Source: an uncultured Gellertiella sp.
Lineage (GTDB): Bacteria > Pseudomonadota > Alphaproteobacteria > Rhizobiales > Rhizobiaceae
DNA length: 64,000 nt
NCBI RefSeq assembly: GCF_963457605.1
Contig: NZ_OY735139.1
Span: 2,510,001 to 2,574,000, forward strand
Reading direction: 5' to 3'
A model generated the notes under the pieces. The model saw only the letters and a program-made list of their open reading frames with translations, ran no database searches and was not told the DNA's origin. The position numbers and the translations under genes are program-made. Below are positions 37,878 to 49,969 of this stretch, piece after piece; the first letter of the stretch is position 1, and each line of letters starts with the position of its first letter.

Positions 37878-39419
37878 ATGACGCTGACAAAAACCGCTCT
37901 TTCTTCCGAAGTTGCCGCGATTCTGGGCCGCCTTGGCGTTGCCGCCGAGGCCTATACAGGCGGCTCGCTCGCCGTCACCTCGCCGGTCAATGGCGAGACC
38001 ATTGCCCGGGTCCGGCAGATTTCCGCTGACGATGCCGCCAAGGCGATTGCCACTGCCCATCAGGCCTTTCTCGCCTGGCGTCAGGTGCCGGCCCCCAAGC
38101 GCGGCGAACTGATCCGGCTGCTTGGCGAGGAACTGCGTGCCGCCAAGGCCGATCTCGGCCGGCTTGTGTCGCTCGAGGTGGGCAAGATCACCTCCGAAGG
38201 CCTCGGCGAAGTGCAGGAAATGATCGATATCTGCGATTTCGCCGTTGGCCTGTCGCGCCAGCTCTATGGCCTGACGATTGCCACCGAACGCGCCGATCAC
38301 CGGATGATGGAAACCTGGCATCCCCTCGGCGTGGTCGGCATCATATCGGCCTTCAACTTCCCGGTCGCCGTCTGGTCGTGGAATGCGGCGCTGGCGCTGG
38401 TGGCGGGCAATTCGGTGATCTGGAAGCCGTCGGAAAAGACGCCGCTGACGGCGCTCGGTGCCCACGCGCTGTTCGACCGGGCGGTCAAGCGCTTCGTTGC
38501 CGAAGGCGGTTCGGCTCCTGCCGGTCTCTCGCAGCTGATCATCGGTGGTCGCGATACCGGCGAAGTGCTGGTCGACCACCCGAAGGTCGCGCTGGTCTCT
38601 GCCACCGGCTCCACCGCCATGGGCCGGATCGTCGGGCCGAAGCTTGCCGCCCGCTTTGCCCGCGCCATCCTCGAACTCGGCGGCAACAATGCCGCCATCG
38701 TTGCTCCGTCCGCCGATCTCGACCTGACGCTGCGCGGTGTCGCATTCGCGGCGATGGGGACCGCAGGCCAGCGCTGCACCACGCTGCGCCGCCTCTTCGT
38801 CCATGACAGCATCTATGACCAGCTGGTGCCGCGCCTCGTCAAGGCCTATGGCTCGGTCACCATTGGCAATCCGCTGGAAGCGGGCACGCTGGTCGGCCCG
38901 CTGGTCGACAGGGGCTCGTTCGAGCGCATGCAGAAGGCGCTGGCCGACGCGAAGGCGCATGGCGGCAAGGTGCATGGCGGCGAACGCCTGCATGAGGCCG
39001 ATGCGCCGAATGCCTATTACGTCCGTCCGGCGCTGGTCGAAATGCCGTCGCAATGCGGCCCGGTCGAGCAGGAGACCTTCGCGCCGATCCTCTATGTGAT
39101 GAAATATTCCGATTTCAACGAGGCGCTGGAACTGAACAATGGCGTGCCGCAGGGCCTGTCCTCGTCTGTTTTCACCAACAATATCCGCGAGGCGGAAGCC
39201 TTCGTCTCGGCGCGCGGCTCCGATTGCGGCATTGCGAATGTCAATATCGGGCCGTCGGGTGCGGAAATCGGCGGGGCCTTCGGCGGCGAAAAGGAAACCG
39301 GCGGCGGTCGCGAATCCGGCTCGGATGCGTGGAAGGGCTACATGCGCCGCGCCACCAACACCATCAACTATGGCTCCACCCTGCCGCTGGCGCAGGGCGT
39401 CAAGTTCGACGTCGAATAA
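37878..39419 (+). CDS. amaB: L-aminoadipate-semialdehyde / piperideine-6-carboxylate dehydrogenase
   Basis: A 513-aa aldehyde dehydrogenase of the ALDH7A1 (antiquitin) type. Visible are NFPVAVWSWNAALALVAGN, ILELGGNNAAIVAP with the general-base glutamate, and GTAGQRCTTLRRLF with the catalytic cysteine. It oxidises alpha-aminoadipate semialdehyde to alpha-aminoadipate with NAD. It starts 48 bases after the oxidase gene and is followed 12 bases later by an aminotransferase. Its substrate is also the product expected from the hydroxylysine kinase/phospholyase fusion at 21.4 kb. Confidence 0.88.
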   Translation: MTLTKTALSSEVAAILGRLGVAAEAYTGGSLAVTSPVNGETIARVRQISADDAAKAIATAHQAFLAWRQVPAPKRGELIRLLGEELRAAKADLGRLVSLEVGKITSEGLGEVQEMIDICDFAVGLSRQLYGLTIATERADHRMMETWHPLGVVGIISAFNFPVAVWSWNAALALVAGNSVIWKPSEKTPLTALGAHALFDRAVKRFVAEGGSAPAGLSQLIIGGRDTGEVLVDHPKVALVSATGSTAMGRIVGPKLAARFARAILELGGNNAAIVAPSADLDLTLRGVAFAAMGTAGQRCTTLRRLFVHDSIYDQLVPRLVKAYGSVTIGNPLEAGTLVGPLVDRGSFERMQKALADAKAHGGKVHGGERLHEADAPNAYYVRPALVEMPSQCGPVEQETFAPILYVMKYSDFNEALELNNGVPQGLSSSVFTNNIREAEAFVSARGSDCGIANVNIGPSGAEIGGAFGGEKETGGGRESGSDAWKGYMRRATNTINYGSTLPLAQGVKFDVE

Positions 39420-40661
<1,242 letters not shown>

Positions 40662-40686
40662 GACGTCCGCACCAACAAGCTTTGAG

Positions 40687-40716
40687 AAGGCCGACGTCCC
40701 GGATGTCGGCCTTTTC
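40687..40716 (+). terminator. Terminator of the pipecolate/aminoadipate operon
   Basis: AAGGCCGAC (40687-40695) pairs with GTCGGCCTT (40705-40713), followed by TTTCCGTTT. Confidence 0.82.
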
Positions 40717-40782
40717 CGTTTCGTTCCCTTGGCCGGAGCCGCAAAAGCCGCTATCCCAACAGGAAACGGAACGGGGGCGACA

Positions 40783-41667
40783 ATGGCTGAACTTGGCTCG
40801 ACGATGCAGATCTTTCGCCCTTATCCCGAGGTCTTCGCCTTCTATGACGGGCGCATTCCGGGAGTGCGGATCCATGGGCCGGAGGACAACTGGCTCGATG
40901 ACGGCGCCTTTTCGCTCGGCACCTGTTCCTATGCCGTGGTCGATGGCGACGAGGCGCTGGTCTATGACCCCCAGATGTCGCTTGCCCATGCCCGCATCAT
41001 CCGCCGCACGCTGGAAGAGGCGGGCTTTACGCGGCTCCGGCTCGTGCTCTCCCACTGGCATACGGATCATGTGGCGGGCAATGAAGTATTTCGCGATTGC
41101 GAGATCATCGCCAATTCAAGGACACTGAAGGCGCTTCAGGACAATCGCGATGCGCTCGAAAACGACGATCCGCCGATCAGGCCGCTGATCCTGCCCGGCA
41201 CGATCTTTGAGGATCACCTGTCGCTGACGGTCGGCAGGCTCGATGTCGAGCTGCGGCTGGTCGATATCCACAGCAATGATGGCACCGTGCTGCTGCTCAA
41301 AAGCCGGGATCTGCTGCTGGCCGGGGATACGCTCGAAGATACCGTCACCTATGTCTCCGAGCCCGAGCATCTCGCCACCCATCTGCGTGAACTGGACCGG
41401 ATGGCGGGCTTTGGCTTCGGGCGTATCCTGCCGAACCATGGCGACCCTGGCATCATCGCATCAGGCGGCTATGACCGGCGGCTGATCGATGCGACGAAGC
41501 TTTACACCGCCCGGTTGCTGCGGCTGGCGGACGAACCCGGCCTTGCGGAACAAGGGCTTGAAACCTTTGCCGAAGACAGCCTTGCCACCGGCGGCATTCA
41601 TTATTTCGAACCCTACGAGCGGGTGCACCGGCACAATGTCGCCTGTGTGCTCAAGGCTCTTCGGTAG
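40783..41667 (+). CDS. MBL-fold metallo-hydrolase
   Basis: A ~294-aa metallo-beta-lactamase-fold protein with the metal motif SHWHTDHVAGN (HxHxDH, about residues 92-97), further ligands in LLLAGDTLED and LPNHGDPG. The fold hydrolyses esters, lactones or thioesters with two metal ions. ATG 40783 follows a GGGGGCG; the upstream ATG at 40729 overlaps the terminator tail. The substrate is unknown. The yigZ-like gene starts nine bases after it, so they are likely co-transcribed. Confidence 0.83.
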   Translation: MAELGSTMQIFRPYPEVFAFYDGRIPGVRIHGPEDNWLDDGAFSLGTCSYAVVDGDEALVYDPQMSLAHARIIRRTLEEAGFTRLRLVLSHWHTDHVAGNEVFRDCEIIANSRTLKALQDNRDALENDDPPIRPLILPGTIFEDHLSLTVGRLDVELRLVDIHSNDGTVLLLKSRDLLLAGDTLEDTVTYVSEPEHLATHLRELDRMAGFGFGRILPNHGDPGIIASGGYDRRLIDATKLYTARLLRLADEPGLAEQGLETFAEDSLATGGIHYFEPYERVHRHNVACVLKALR

Positions 41668-41676
41668 CCTGCCGCA

Positions 41677-42264
41677 ATGTACATGCTGACCGAAACCGGC
41701 ACATTTGCGCAGGAGATCAGGAAGAGCCGTTTCGTCGCCTGGGCAGGCCCGGTTGCCGGTGAGGAGGAGGTGCGGGACTTTCTTCTCCGCCACGCCGATC
41801 CCTCGGCCAGCCACAATTGCTGGGCCTACCGGATTGGCCCGAAGGTGCGTTTCAACGATGATGGCGAGGTGGGCGGCACGGCGGGAAAGCCGATCCTGCA
41901 GGTGATCGAAGGGCAGGAGCTCGACCATGTCGTGGTGCTGGTCACCCGCTGGTTCGGCGGCACGCTGCTCGGCACCGGCGGTCTGGTGCGCGCCTATGGC
42001 GGCACGGCGGGTGCCTGCCTGCGGGGGCTGGACAAGGGGCCGATCATCACCTTCACCCGCTTCAGGGTTAGCTGCGACTTTGCCGATCTCGCCCTGGTCA
42101 AGTCACGACTGTTGTCGATGCCCGGTCTGGCGCTCGAGACCGAAAGTTTCAGCGCGCAAGGCGGCACGCTCGCCTTCCGCCTGTCCGCCAGCGATCTAAC
42201 CAAAGTGCAGGACCTGATCCGCGACCTCACAAGGGGACGGGCGATGATGGAAATTGCGGACTGA
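41677..42264 (+). CDS. YigZ/IMPACT family protein
   Basis: A 195-aa protein with the IMPACT N-terminal domain (KSRFVAWAGPV, ASHNCWAYRIG, DDGEVGGTAGKPIL, TRWFGGTLLGTGGLVRAYGG) and a small C-terminal DUF1949-like domain. Eukaryotic IMPACT and yeast Yih1 modulate GCN2; the bacterial role is unclear, although the family is widespread. It follows the MBL gene closely and converges with the SDR gene, with only two bases between their ends. Confidence 0.88.
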   Translation: MYMLTETGTFAQEIRKSRFVAWAGPVAGEEEVRDFLLRHADPSASHNCWAYRIGPKVRFNDDGEVGGTAGKPILQVIEGQELDHVVVLVTRWFGGTLLGTGGLVRAYGGTAGACLRGLDKGPIITFTRFRVSCDFADLALVKSRLLSMPGLALETESFSAQGGTLAFRLSASDLTKVQDLIRDLTRGRAMMEIAD

Positions 42265-42266
42265 CG

Positions 42267-43037
42267 TCAGACCTTCGGGTCCGGGTTTTCCGTATGGCCA
42301 TCGACCGAGATGATCTGGCCCGAGACCATGCGGGCGGCGTCCGAGCCGAGGAAGACGGCCATGCTGGCGACATCCTGGGCGGTGACGAAGCTGCGCATCG
42401 AGGTGCCGGAGGCATAGCCCTGGTAGATCACGTCGCGGGTGGTGCCCTTGGCTTCGGCTTCCTTTTCCATCACCCGTTCCATGCGCGGACCATGCACGGC
42501 TCCGGGGCAGATCGAATTGGCCCGGATGCCGAAGGGGCCAAGCTCCATCGCCAGCGTCTTCATCAGGCCGTTGATCGCCCATTTGGCCGAGGCATAGGGG
42601 GCGCGGTTCGGATAGCCGTAGATCCCCGCCGTCGACGAGGTCAGGATGATCGCGCCGGATGCCTGCCGTTTCATCACCGGCACCGCATATTTGGCAAACA
42701 GGAAGGCACCTTCGAGATTGACCGAGACGCAGCGCTGCCAGTCGGCAAGCCCGATATTCTCGATGGTCGCGGTCGGCCCGGCGATCCCGGCATTGGCGCA
42801 CAGCACGTCGAGCCCGCCGAACCTCCCCTCAAGTTCCCGGAAAAGGGCGGCAACCGCCGTCTCGTCGGTGACATCGACATGGGCGCGGTGCCAGCTGCCG
42901 GGGCAGGTGGCGAGCGCGGCGGCATCCGCGTCGGCGACTGCGACCAGCGCCCCGGAGGCGGCAAAGGCTTCCGCCATCGCCTTGCCGATGCCGCTTGCCC
43001 CGGCGCTGATCAATACCCGCTGTTGTCCCTTGCGCAT
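42267..43037 (-). CDS. Short-chain dehydrogenase/reductase
   Basis: A 256-aa classical SDR: NAD(P)-binding motif ISAGASGIGKAMAEAF, NAG motif in LCANAGIAGP, and catalytic Ser plus YASAKWAIN (YxxxK). The substrate is not evident. It lies leftward, downstream of the ureohydrolase gene with a gap of about 60 bases, so the two may be co-transcribed. Confidence 0.87.
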   Translation of the reverse strand: MRKGQQRVLISAGASGIGKAMAEAFAASGALVAVADADAAALATCPGSWHRAHVDVTDETAVAALFRELEGRFGGLDVLCANAGIAGPTATIENIGLADWQRCVSVNLEGAFLFAKYAVPVMKRQASGAIILTSSTAGIYGYPNRAPYASAKWAINGLMKTLAMELGPFGIRANSICPGAVHGPRMERVMEKEAEAKGTTRDVIYQGYASGTSMRSFVTAQDVASMAVFLGSDAARMVSGQIISVDGHTENPDPKV

Positions 43038-43098
43038 CCGTCAGTCTCCCTGTTCAGGCCTTGCCGGTTCCCGGTGATGTCATGTCCGGACCTGTGTT

Positions 43099-44163
43099 TC
43101 AGATGTCGCGCCTGCCGTTGACGAAGGGGCTGAACACCATCAGGCTCAGGATCTCGAACAGGACCTGCGCGCCTGCCTGGGCGGTGTTTGTGGTCGCGTC
43201 ATATTGCGGTGCGACCTCCACCACGTCGCCGCCCACCAGATTGACGCCCTTGAGCCCGCGCAGCAATTGCAGCACCTCGCGCGTCGTCAGCCCGCCCACT
43301 TCGGGCGTGCCGGTGCCGGGCGCAAAGGCCGGGTCAAGGCTGTCGATGTCGAAGGAGAGATAGGTCGGGCCGTCGCCGACGACGGACAGCGCTTTGGCAA
43401 TCACCGCCTCGATCCCCATCGCCGCCACTTCCTCGGCATGGATCACCGTCATGCCGCTTTCATAGGAAAACTCCCAGAGATATTCGGCGGGCCCCCGGAT
43501 GCCGATCTGGATGGTGCGGGTGGGATCCAGCACCCCGTCGAGCACGGCATTGCGCATCGGGCCGCCATGGTGGAATTTGGTGAGGTCGAAGGCCCCGCCG
43601 GTATCGCAATGGGCATCGATATGGATGAGGCCGACCGGACGCTTCCTGCCGACCGCCTTCAGGATCGGATGGGTGATCGAATGGTCACCACCGACACAGA
43701 GCGGCACCACCCCGGCCTCGACGATCTGGCTGATCCGCCTTTCGATATCCTCATGGCTCTGTTCGAGCCGGTAGCGGCTGGCAAAGGCGATGTCGCCGAT
43801 ATCGGCGACCCGGAGTTCAAAGGTCGGCGCGCATTCCAGCACATGGTTATAGGGGCCGATCCGCTCGATGGTGCGCAGTGCCCGCGGCCCGAAGCGCGAG
43901 CCGTTGCGGTTGGTGACGCCAAGATCCATCGGCACGCCTGACATCGCCACCTGCAGATCCCCGAAATCCGGGTTGTCGGTTCCCACATCCCGGTAGGGCG
44001 CGGCCAGAAAGGTCGGCAGGCCCGCATAGGGCGCAACGCGGGTCCCGGATTTGGAAAAGATCCGGTCGGCCACCTTGCGGAACTTCGGATCGAAGATCTC
44101 GCCGCCAGTGAGGTCGCCGAATTTCGCCCTCAGCGCCTTCAGGCGCTCCGCATCGAATGTCAT
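43099..44163 (-). CDS. speB: Ureohydrolase, agmatinase-like
   Basis: A 354-aa arginase/agmatinase-family enzyme with all dinuclear Mn ligand motifs: GGDHSITHP, HIDAHCDT and SFDIDSLDPAFAPGTGTPE. It hydrolyses a guanidino compound to an amine and urea. Agmatinase is the family default, but guanidinobutyrase- or guanidine-type specificities look alike. ATG 44163 has GGAGG upstream and removes an unconserved 10-residue extension. It is divergent from a PLP aminotransferase gene 157 bases away. Confidence 0.82.
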   Translation of the reverse strand: MTFDAERLKALRAKFGDLTGGEIFDPKFRKVADRIFSKSGTRVAPYAGLPTFLAAPYRDVGTDNPDFGDLQVAMSGVPMDLGVTNRNGSRFGPRALRTIERIGPYNHVLECAPTFELRVADIGDIAFASRYRLEQSHEDIERRISQIVEAGVVPLCVGGDHSITHPILKAVGRKRPVGLIHIDAHCDTGGAFDLTKFHHGGPMRNAVLDGVLDPTRTIQIGIRGPAEYLWEFSYESGMTVIHAEEVAAMGIEAVIAKALSVVGDGPTYLSFDIDSLDPAFAPGTGTPEVGGLTTREVLQLLRGLKGVNLVGGDVVEVAPQYDATTNTAQAGAQVLFEILSLMVFSPFVNGRRDI

Positions 44164-44320
44164 GTCCGGCCTCCGCTCCATCAACCCGGCCACTAGATTT
44201 CATGGAAAACCAAAAGGCAACCCGGATTTTCCGCCTTTCACTTCGCCGTTGCAGGCAACGGGCAAGGTGGCGTATCGATGGAAACATGTTTTGAGCCAGA
44301 ACACAGGAAACCTGCCGCCG

Positions 44321-45493
44321 ATGTCCCGTTTCAATCCGCTTGTCGAACGCCTCAATCCGCCCGCCATCCCGACCGTGCTCGGCTGGGGCCGTGCCTATGA
44401 CGGGCACCGGGGCAAGATGATCGACCTTTCGCAGGCGGTGCCCGGCTATCCACCGCATCCCGACATGCTGCGCTTCCTTTCCGAAGCGGCGCTGTCGCTG
44501 GACAATATCAGCTACGGCCCGATCGAGGGCGAGCCGGGCCTGCGCGCCGCCTATGCCACCTATGTCACGGAAGCCTATGGCACGCCCGTTGCGGCGAAGA
44601 ACATCCACATCACCGCCGGTGCCAACCAGGCCTTCATCGCCACCTGCCTTGCGACCATGGCCCATGGCGATACGATTGCCACCACCAATCCCTTCTATTT
44701 CAACGAGGAAATCTCGCTGTCGATGCTGGGCATGAAGGTGCGGCAGGTGGACTGCACGCCGCAATCCCGCTTCATCCCGGATCTTGAGGCAGTGCGTGCC
44801 GCCATCGACCCCTCGGTCAAGGCCTTCGTGCTGGTGACCCCCAACAATCCGACCGGTGCGATCTATCCGGAAGACCTGCTCGAAGGGATCTTCGACATCT
44901 GCCGGGAAAATGGCTGCTGGCTGATTCTCGATGAAACCTATCGGGACTTCCTGCCGCAGGCGATCAGCCGCCCGCACGGCTTGTTTGCCCGTCCGGACTG
45001 GGATGAGACGCTGATCGGCCTCTACAGTTTCTCGAAAAGCTTCTGCATTCCCGGCCAGCGCATGGGCGCAATCACCGCCTCGCCGGAACTGGTGGCCCAG
45101 GTCGCCAAGGTGATGGACAACCTGCAGATCTGTGCCCCGCGCGCGGCGCAGGCGGCGGTGACCCGGGCCCTGCCGGCGCTTGCCGTCTGGCGGCAGGACA
45201 ATCGCGTCGAGATCGACCGCCGCGCGGCGGCCCTGAAGGCGGTGATGGCCAGGGCTCCGGACTGGCGGATGGATTCGCTCGGCGCCTATTTCGCCTTCAT
45301 CCGCCACCCGTTCCCCGGCGTGCCTGCTGCCGTGGTGGCGGAAAGACTGGCGCGGGATGCAGGCGTGCTCTGCGTCCCCGGCTCCTATTTCGGCGCGGCA
45401 CAGAATGGCTACCTGCGCTTTGCCTTCGCCAATGCCGATGCCGAAACCATCTTGCTGCTGGCCGAAAGACTGAACGGCTTCAGCATCAACTGA
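44321..45493 (+). CDS. Class I/II PLP aminotransferase
   Basis: A 390-aa fold-type I aminotransferase with the PLP lysine in YSFSKSFCIPGQRMGAI, plus VTPNNPTGAIYP and LDETYRDF. Overall it resembles the aspartate/aromatic aminotransferase group; the substrate is not evident. ATG 44321 gives the normal length, with an AGGAAA about 13 bases upstream. Divergent from the ureohydrolase gene, it may use the amine released by it, which is speculative. Confidence 0.83.
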   Translation: MSRFNPLVERLNPPAIPTVLGWGRAYDGHRGKMIDLSQAVPGYPPHPDMLRFLSEAALSLDNISYGPIEGEPGLRAAYATYVTEAYGTPVAAKNIHITAGANQAFIATCLATMAHGDTIATTNPFYFNEEISLSMLGMKVRQVDCTPQSRFIPDLEAVRAAIDPSVKAFVLVTPNNPTGAIYPEDLLEGIFDICRENGCWLILDETYRDFLPQAISRPHGLFARPDWDETLIGLYSFSKSFCIPGQRMGAITASPELVAQVAKVMDNLQICAPRAAQAAVTRALPALAVWRQDNRVEIDRRAAALKAVMARAPDWRMDSLGAYFAFIRHPFPGVPAAVVAERLARDAGVLCVPGSYFGAAQNGYLRFAFANADAETILLLAERLNGFSIN

Positions 45494-46097
45494 CGCCGGA
45501 TCGCACAAAAACGCGGCGGTTGCCGCAAGACCGCTTCACCCATTCGTATCGCTGGTGCCGATTGCCCGTGCGGGCGGAAGAAGATCGGTCACCGGCCGGT
45601 TTTTCCGCCCAGTCTCGACCCAGGCCGCATCCTGTACCTTTGCGGGCGGGGCAGAAGCCATTCGCTCTCCTGTTCCAAAGACTGGAGGTCACCGGGGCAA
45701 TGGTGAAGTGGGGAGCCCCAGTGACCGGGAGTAGAAAAACCGCTCGCAAACGGTCGCCCCGGTTTTTAAACCGAAGATCTGGACATGACCGGGGCCTCCC
45801 GGCCACATGGCAGGAAGCTATAGGGGATCGGGACGCGCCGGGAAAGACACGAACCGCAGCAGCAATGGGGTTTTCGAGGCACCGGAAGGATGGGTCACCA
45901 CCCTTCCAATGCGGAAACCACCACAAAGAGAATTTCAGAAAAAGGGAATGTAGCGGGATTGTGGGGGAGGCGATGGCCTGCCGGGCATGTGCATCGTATC
46001 GGGCGAGGAAAAAACGCACACAGGCATATTTATCGTTTGCTCCTCTAGTCGCTAGAGGGATTAGGCACCAGTTCAAGATGTTTCTGGAGTGCCCGAC
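45494..46097. other. 600-base intergenic region with strong hairpins
   Basis: No protein gene is credible. A 12-bp hairpin (45687-45698 with 45715-45726, one mismatch) is followed by a second whose arms are AAAAACCG (45735-45742) and CGGTTTTT (45760-45767), ending in T and thus terminator-like on either strand. This could be the aminotransferase terminator region or a small RNA gene. The right end holds the MerR-type promoter of the P-type ATPase gene. Confidence 0.5.
46037..46067 (+). promoter_or_regulatory. MerR-type promoter/operator of the metal ATPase gene
   Basis: The dyad CCTCTAG-TCG-CTAGAGG (46042-46058) lies in the spacer between a TTGCTC -35 (46037-46042) and a TAGGCA-like -10 (46062-46067). 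The 19-bp spacer with a central dyad is the signature of promoters driven by MerR, ZntR, CadR or PbrR regulators. No merR-like gene is present nearby. Confidence 0.75.
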
Positions 46098-48344
<2,247 letters not shown>

Positions 48345-48447
48345 AACCGGACATAAATCGTTTGAATAGGCCTGTTGCCAGAGCGCGGAAGGACCATTAC
48401 GGTGACCGCCTGTGATGTTTTCCCGCTCTTTTCCAAGGGGTTCCCTG

Positions 48448-49434
48448 ATGTTGCGATTTGGCATTCTCTCCACTGCGAAAATCGGGCGCGAACTGGTCGT
48501 GCCTGCCATTCAGGATGCGGAAAACTGTGTGGTGACGGCGATTGCCAGCCGTGATTCCGGCAAGGCACGCGCCATGGCCGACCGGTTTTCCGTGCCGCAT
48601 GCCTTCGGATCCTATGAAGAGATGCTGGCAAGCGACGTGATTGACGCGGTCTATATCCCGCTGCCGACCTCCCAGCATGTCGAGTGGACGATCAAGGCGG
48701 CGGACGCGGGCAAGCATGTGCTCTGCGAAAAGCCGATTGCGCTGAAGGCCGGCGAAATCGACGTGCTGATTGCGGCGCGCGACCGCAACCGCGTGGTGAT
48801 CTCGGAAGCCTTCATGATCACCTATACCCCTGTCTGGAACAAGGTCAGGGCCTTGCTGCGGGAAGGGGCCATCGGCAGGCTCCGCCATGTGCAGGGCGCC
48901 TTCACCTATTTCAACCGCGACCCCGGCAACATGCGCAACATCCCGGCACTTGGCGGCGGCGGTTTGCCCGATATTGGCGTCTACCCGACCATCACCACCC
49001 GTTTCGTCACTGGTGCCGAACCGCTGAGGGTGCAGGCAACCACCGAGCGCGACCCGGAATTCGGCACCGACATCTATTCCTCGGTGCGTGCCGATTTCGG
49101 TGCATTCGAACTGAGCTTCTATATCTCGACCCAGATGGCCGCCCGCCAGGTGATGGTGTTCCATGGCATGGAAGGTTTCATCGAGGTGAAGTCGCCGTTC
49201 AATGCGGATCGCTACGGGGCGGAGGAGATTGAACTCACCAACCAGAACCACGGCATCTCGCAGATCTTCCGCTTTCCCGACAGCCGCCAGTATCGCTGCG
49301 AGGCGGAAGCCTTTGCGCGCGCCGCGACGGGGCAACCGGCGGAACTCGTCAGCCTGGAAAGCTCGCGCGCCAACCAGGCCCTGATTGACGCGATCTACCG
49401 CGCCAGCGAGCGGGACGGCTGGGAGAAAGTGTAA
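48448..49434 (+). CDS. Gfo/Idh/MocA family oxidoreductase
   Basis: A 328-aa NAD(P)-dependent oxidoreductase: Rossmann start [19 protein letters not shown], the family motif CEKPIAL, and a C-terminal alpha/beta domain with [13 protein letters not shown]. Members oxidise or reduce sugars, inositols and related compounds. ATG 48448 follows AAGGGG; a start at 48412 lacks support. No pathway partner lies beside it. A complex inverted-repeat region follows the stop. Confidence 0.85.
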   Translation: MLRFGILSTAKIGRELVVPAIQDAENCVVTAIASRDSGKARAMADRFSVPHAFGSYEEMLASDVIDAVYIPLPTSQHVEWTIKAADAGKHVLCEKPIALKAGEIDVLIAARDRNRVVISEAFMITYTPVWNKVRALLREGAIGRLRHVQGAFTYFNRDPGNMRNIPALGGGGLPDIGVYPTITTRFVTGAEPLRVQATTERDPEFGTDIYSSVRADFGAFELSFYISTQMAARQVMVFHGMEGFIEVKSPFNADRYGAEEIELTNQNHGISQIFRFPDSRQYRCEAEAFARAATGQPAELVSLESSRANQALIDAIYRASERDGWEKV

Positions 49435-49441
49435 AACGAGA

Positions 49442-49507
49442 GTTTGTCAGGGAAAACACGCAAACGAAGTTTTGCGTCTGGAATCCAGTTTTCCCGAATA
49501 GACAAAC
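49442..49507. repeat. Nested inverted-repeat structure downstream of the oxidoreductase gene
   Basis: Three pairings nest: GTTTGTC (49442-49448) with GACAAAC (49501-49507); GGGAAAAC (49450-49457) with GTTTTCCC (49488-49495); and ACGCAAA (49458-49464) with TTTGCGT (49471-49477). A small CTGGA/TCCAG pair follows. The result is a branched hairpin, more elaborate than a normal terminator. Confidence 0.7.
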
Positions 49508-49523
49508 GACAACAAGGGGAGCC

Positions 49524-49560
49524 AGAGTCTGTCTGGTTCAATTTGAACCAGACAGACTCT
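49524..49560. terminator. Near-perfect palindrome between convergent genes
   Basis: Arms of 18 bases (49524-49541 and 49543-49560) are perfectly complementary around one central base. The palindrome reaches the stop codon of the GtrA gene. It probably works as a bidirectional transcription barrier, although T runs are not conspicuous. Confidence 0.6.
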
Positions 49561-49969
49561 AGGTGTTTTCCCGGTTCTTCGTCCCGAAGACGAAGCGGGA
49601 ATAGCCGAAATAGCTGAAGCCCATGGCCGCCAGCGAAGCGGCCACCACGGCAACGACGGGCTGCAGCAGCGGCATGGTGAAGATCAGCGTCGCATAGACG
49701 CCGTAATTCAGCAGCGCCCCCAGAAGCCCGACAAATCCGTAGCGCACCCCCTCGTCGGTCTTCGACCTGCCGGACTGGTCGAAGGTGAAATTGCGGTTGA
49801 TCTGCCATGTCACGAGCATTGCGGTCGCAATCGACAGCACGCGGGCAAGATAGGGGCCAATCGGCGTATAGGTGATCAGGACGTGCAGCAGCCCGGCATC
49901 GGTCAGGAAGCCGCTGGTGCCGGCAATCACGAACAGGGCCAGTCTCTTGAGGCGCGGGGAGAGAATCAT
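49559..49969 (-). CDS. GtrA-family membrane protein
   Basis: A 136-aa protein with four transmembrane helices and the GtrA pattern (FVIAGTSGFLTDAGLLHVL, GFVGLLGALLNYGVYATL). GtrA proteins are thought to flip polyprenyl-phosphate-linked glucose or similar sugars. Its start overlaps the stop of the upstream GT2 gene by four bases, so they are coupled. With the divergent GT-C protein this resembles a gtrA-gtrB-gtrC glycan-modification set. Confidence 0.85.
   Translation of the reverse strand: MILSPRLKRLALFVIAGTSGFLTDAGLLHVLITYTPIGPYLARVLSIATAMLVTWQINRNFTFDQSGRSKTDEGVRYGFVGLLGALLNYGVYATLIFTMPLLQPVVAVVAASLAAMGFSYFGYSRFVFGTKNRENT

Noticed and set aside
45494-46097. Riboswitch, 6S RNA or SRP RNA in the 600-base gap
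   Set aside because: I looked for cobalamin-riboswitch, SRP and RNase P signature sequences and could not match them on either strand; only hairpins can be supported.
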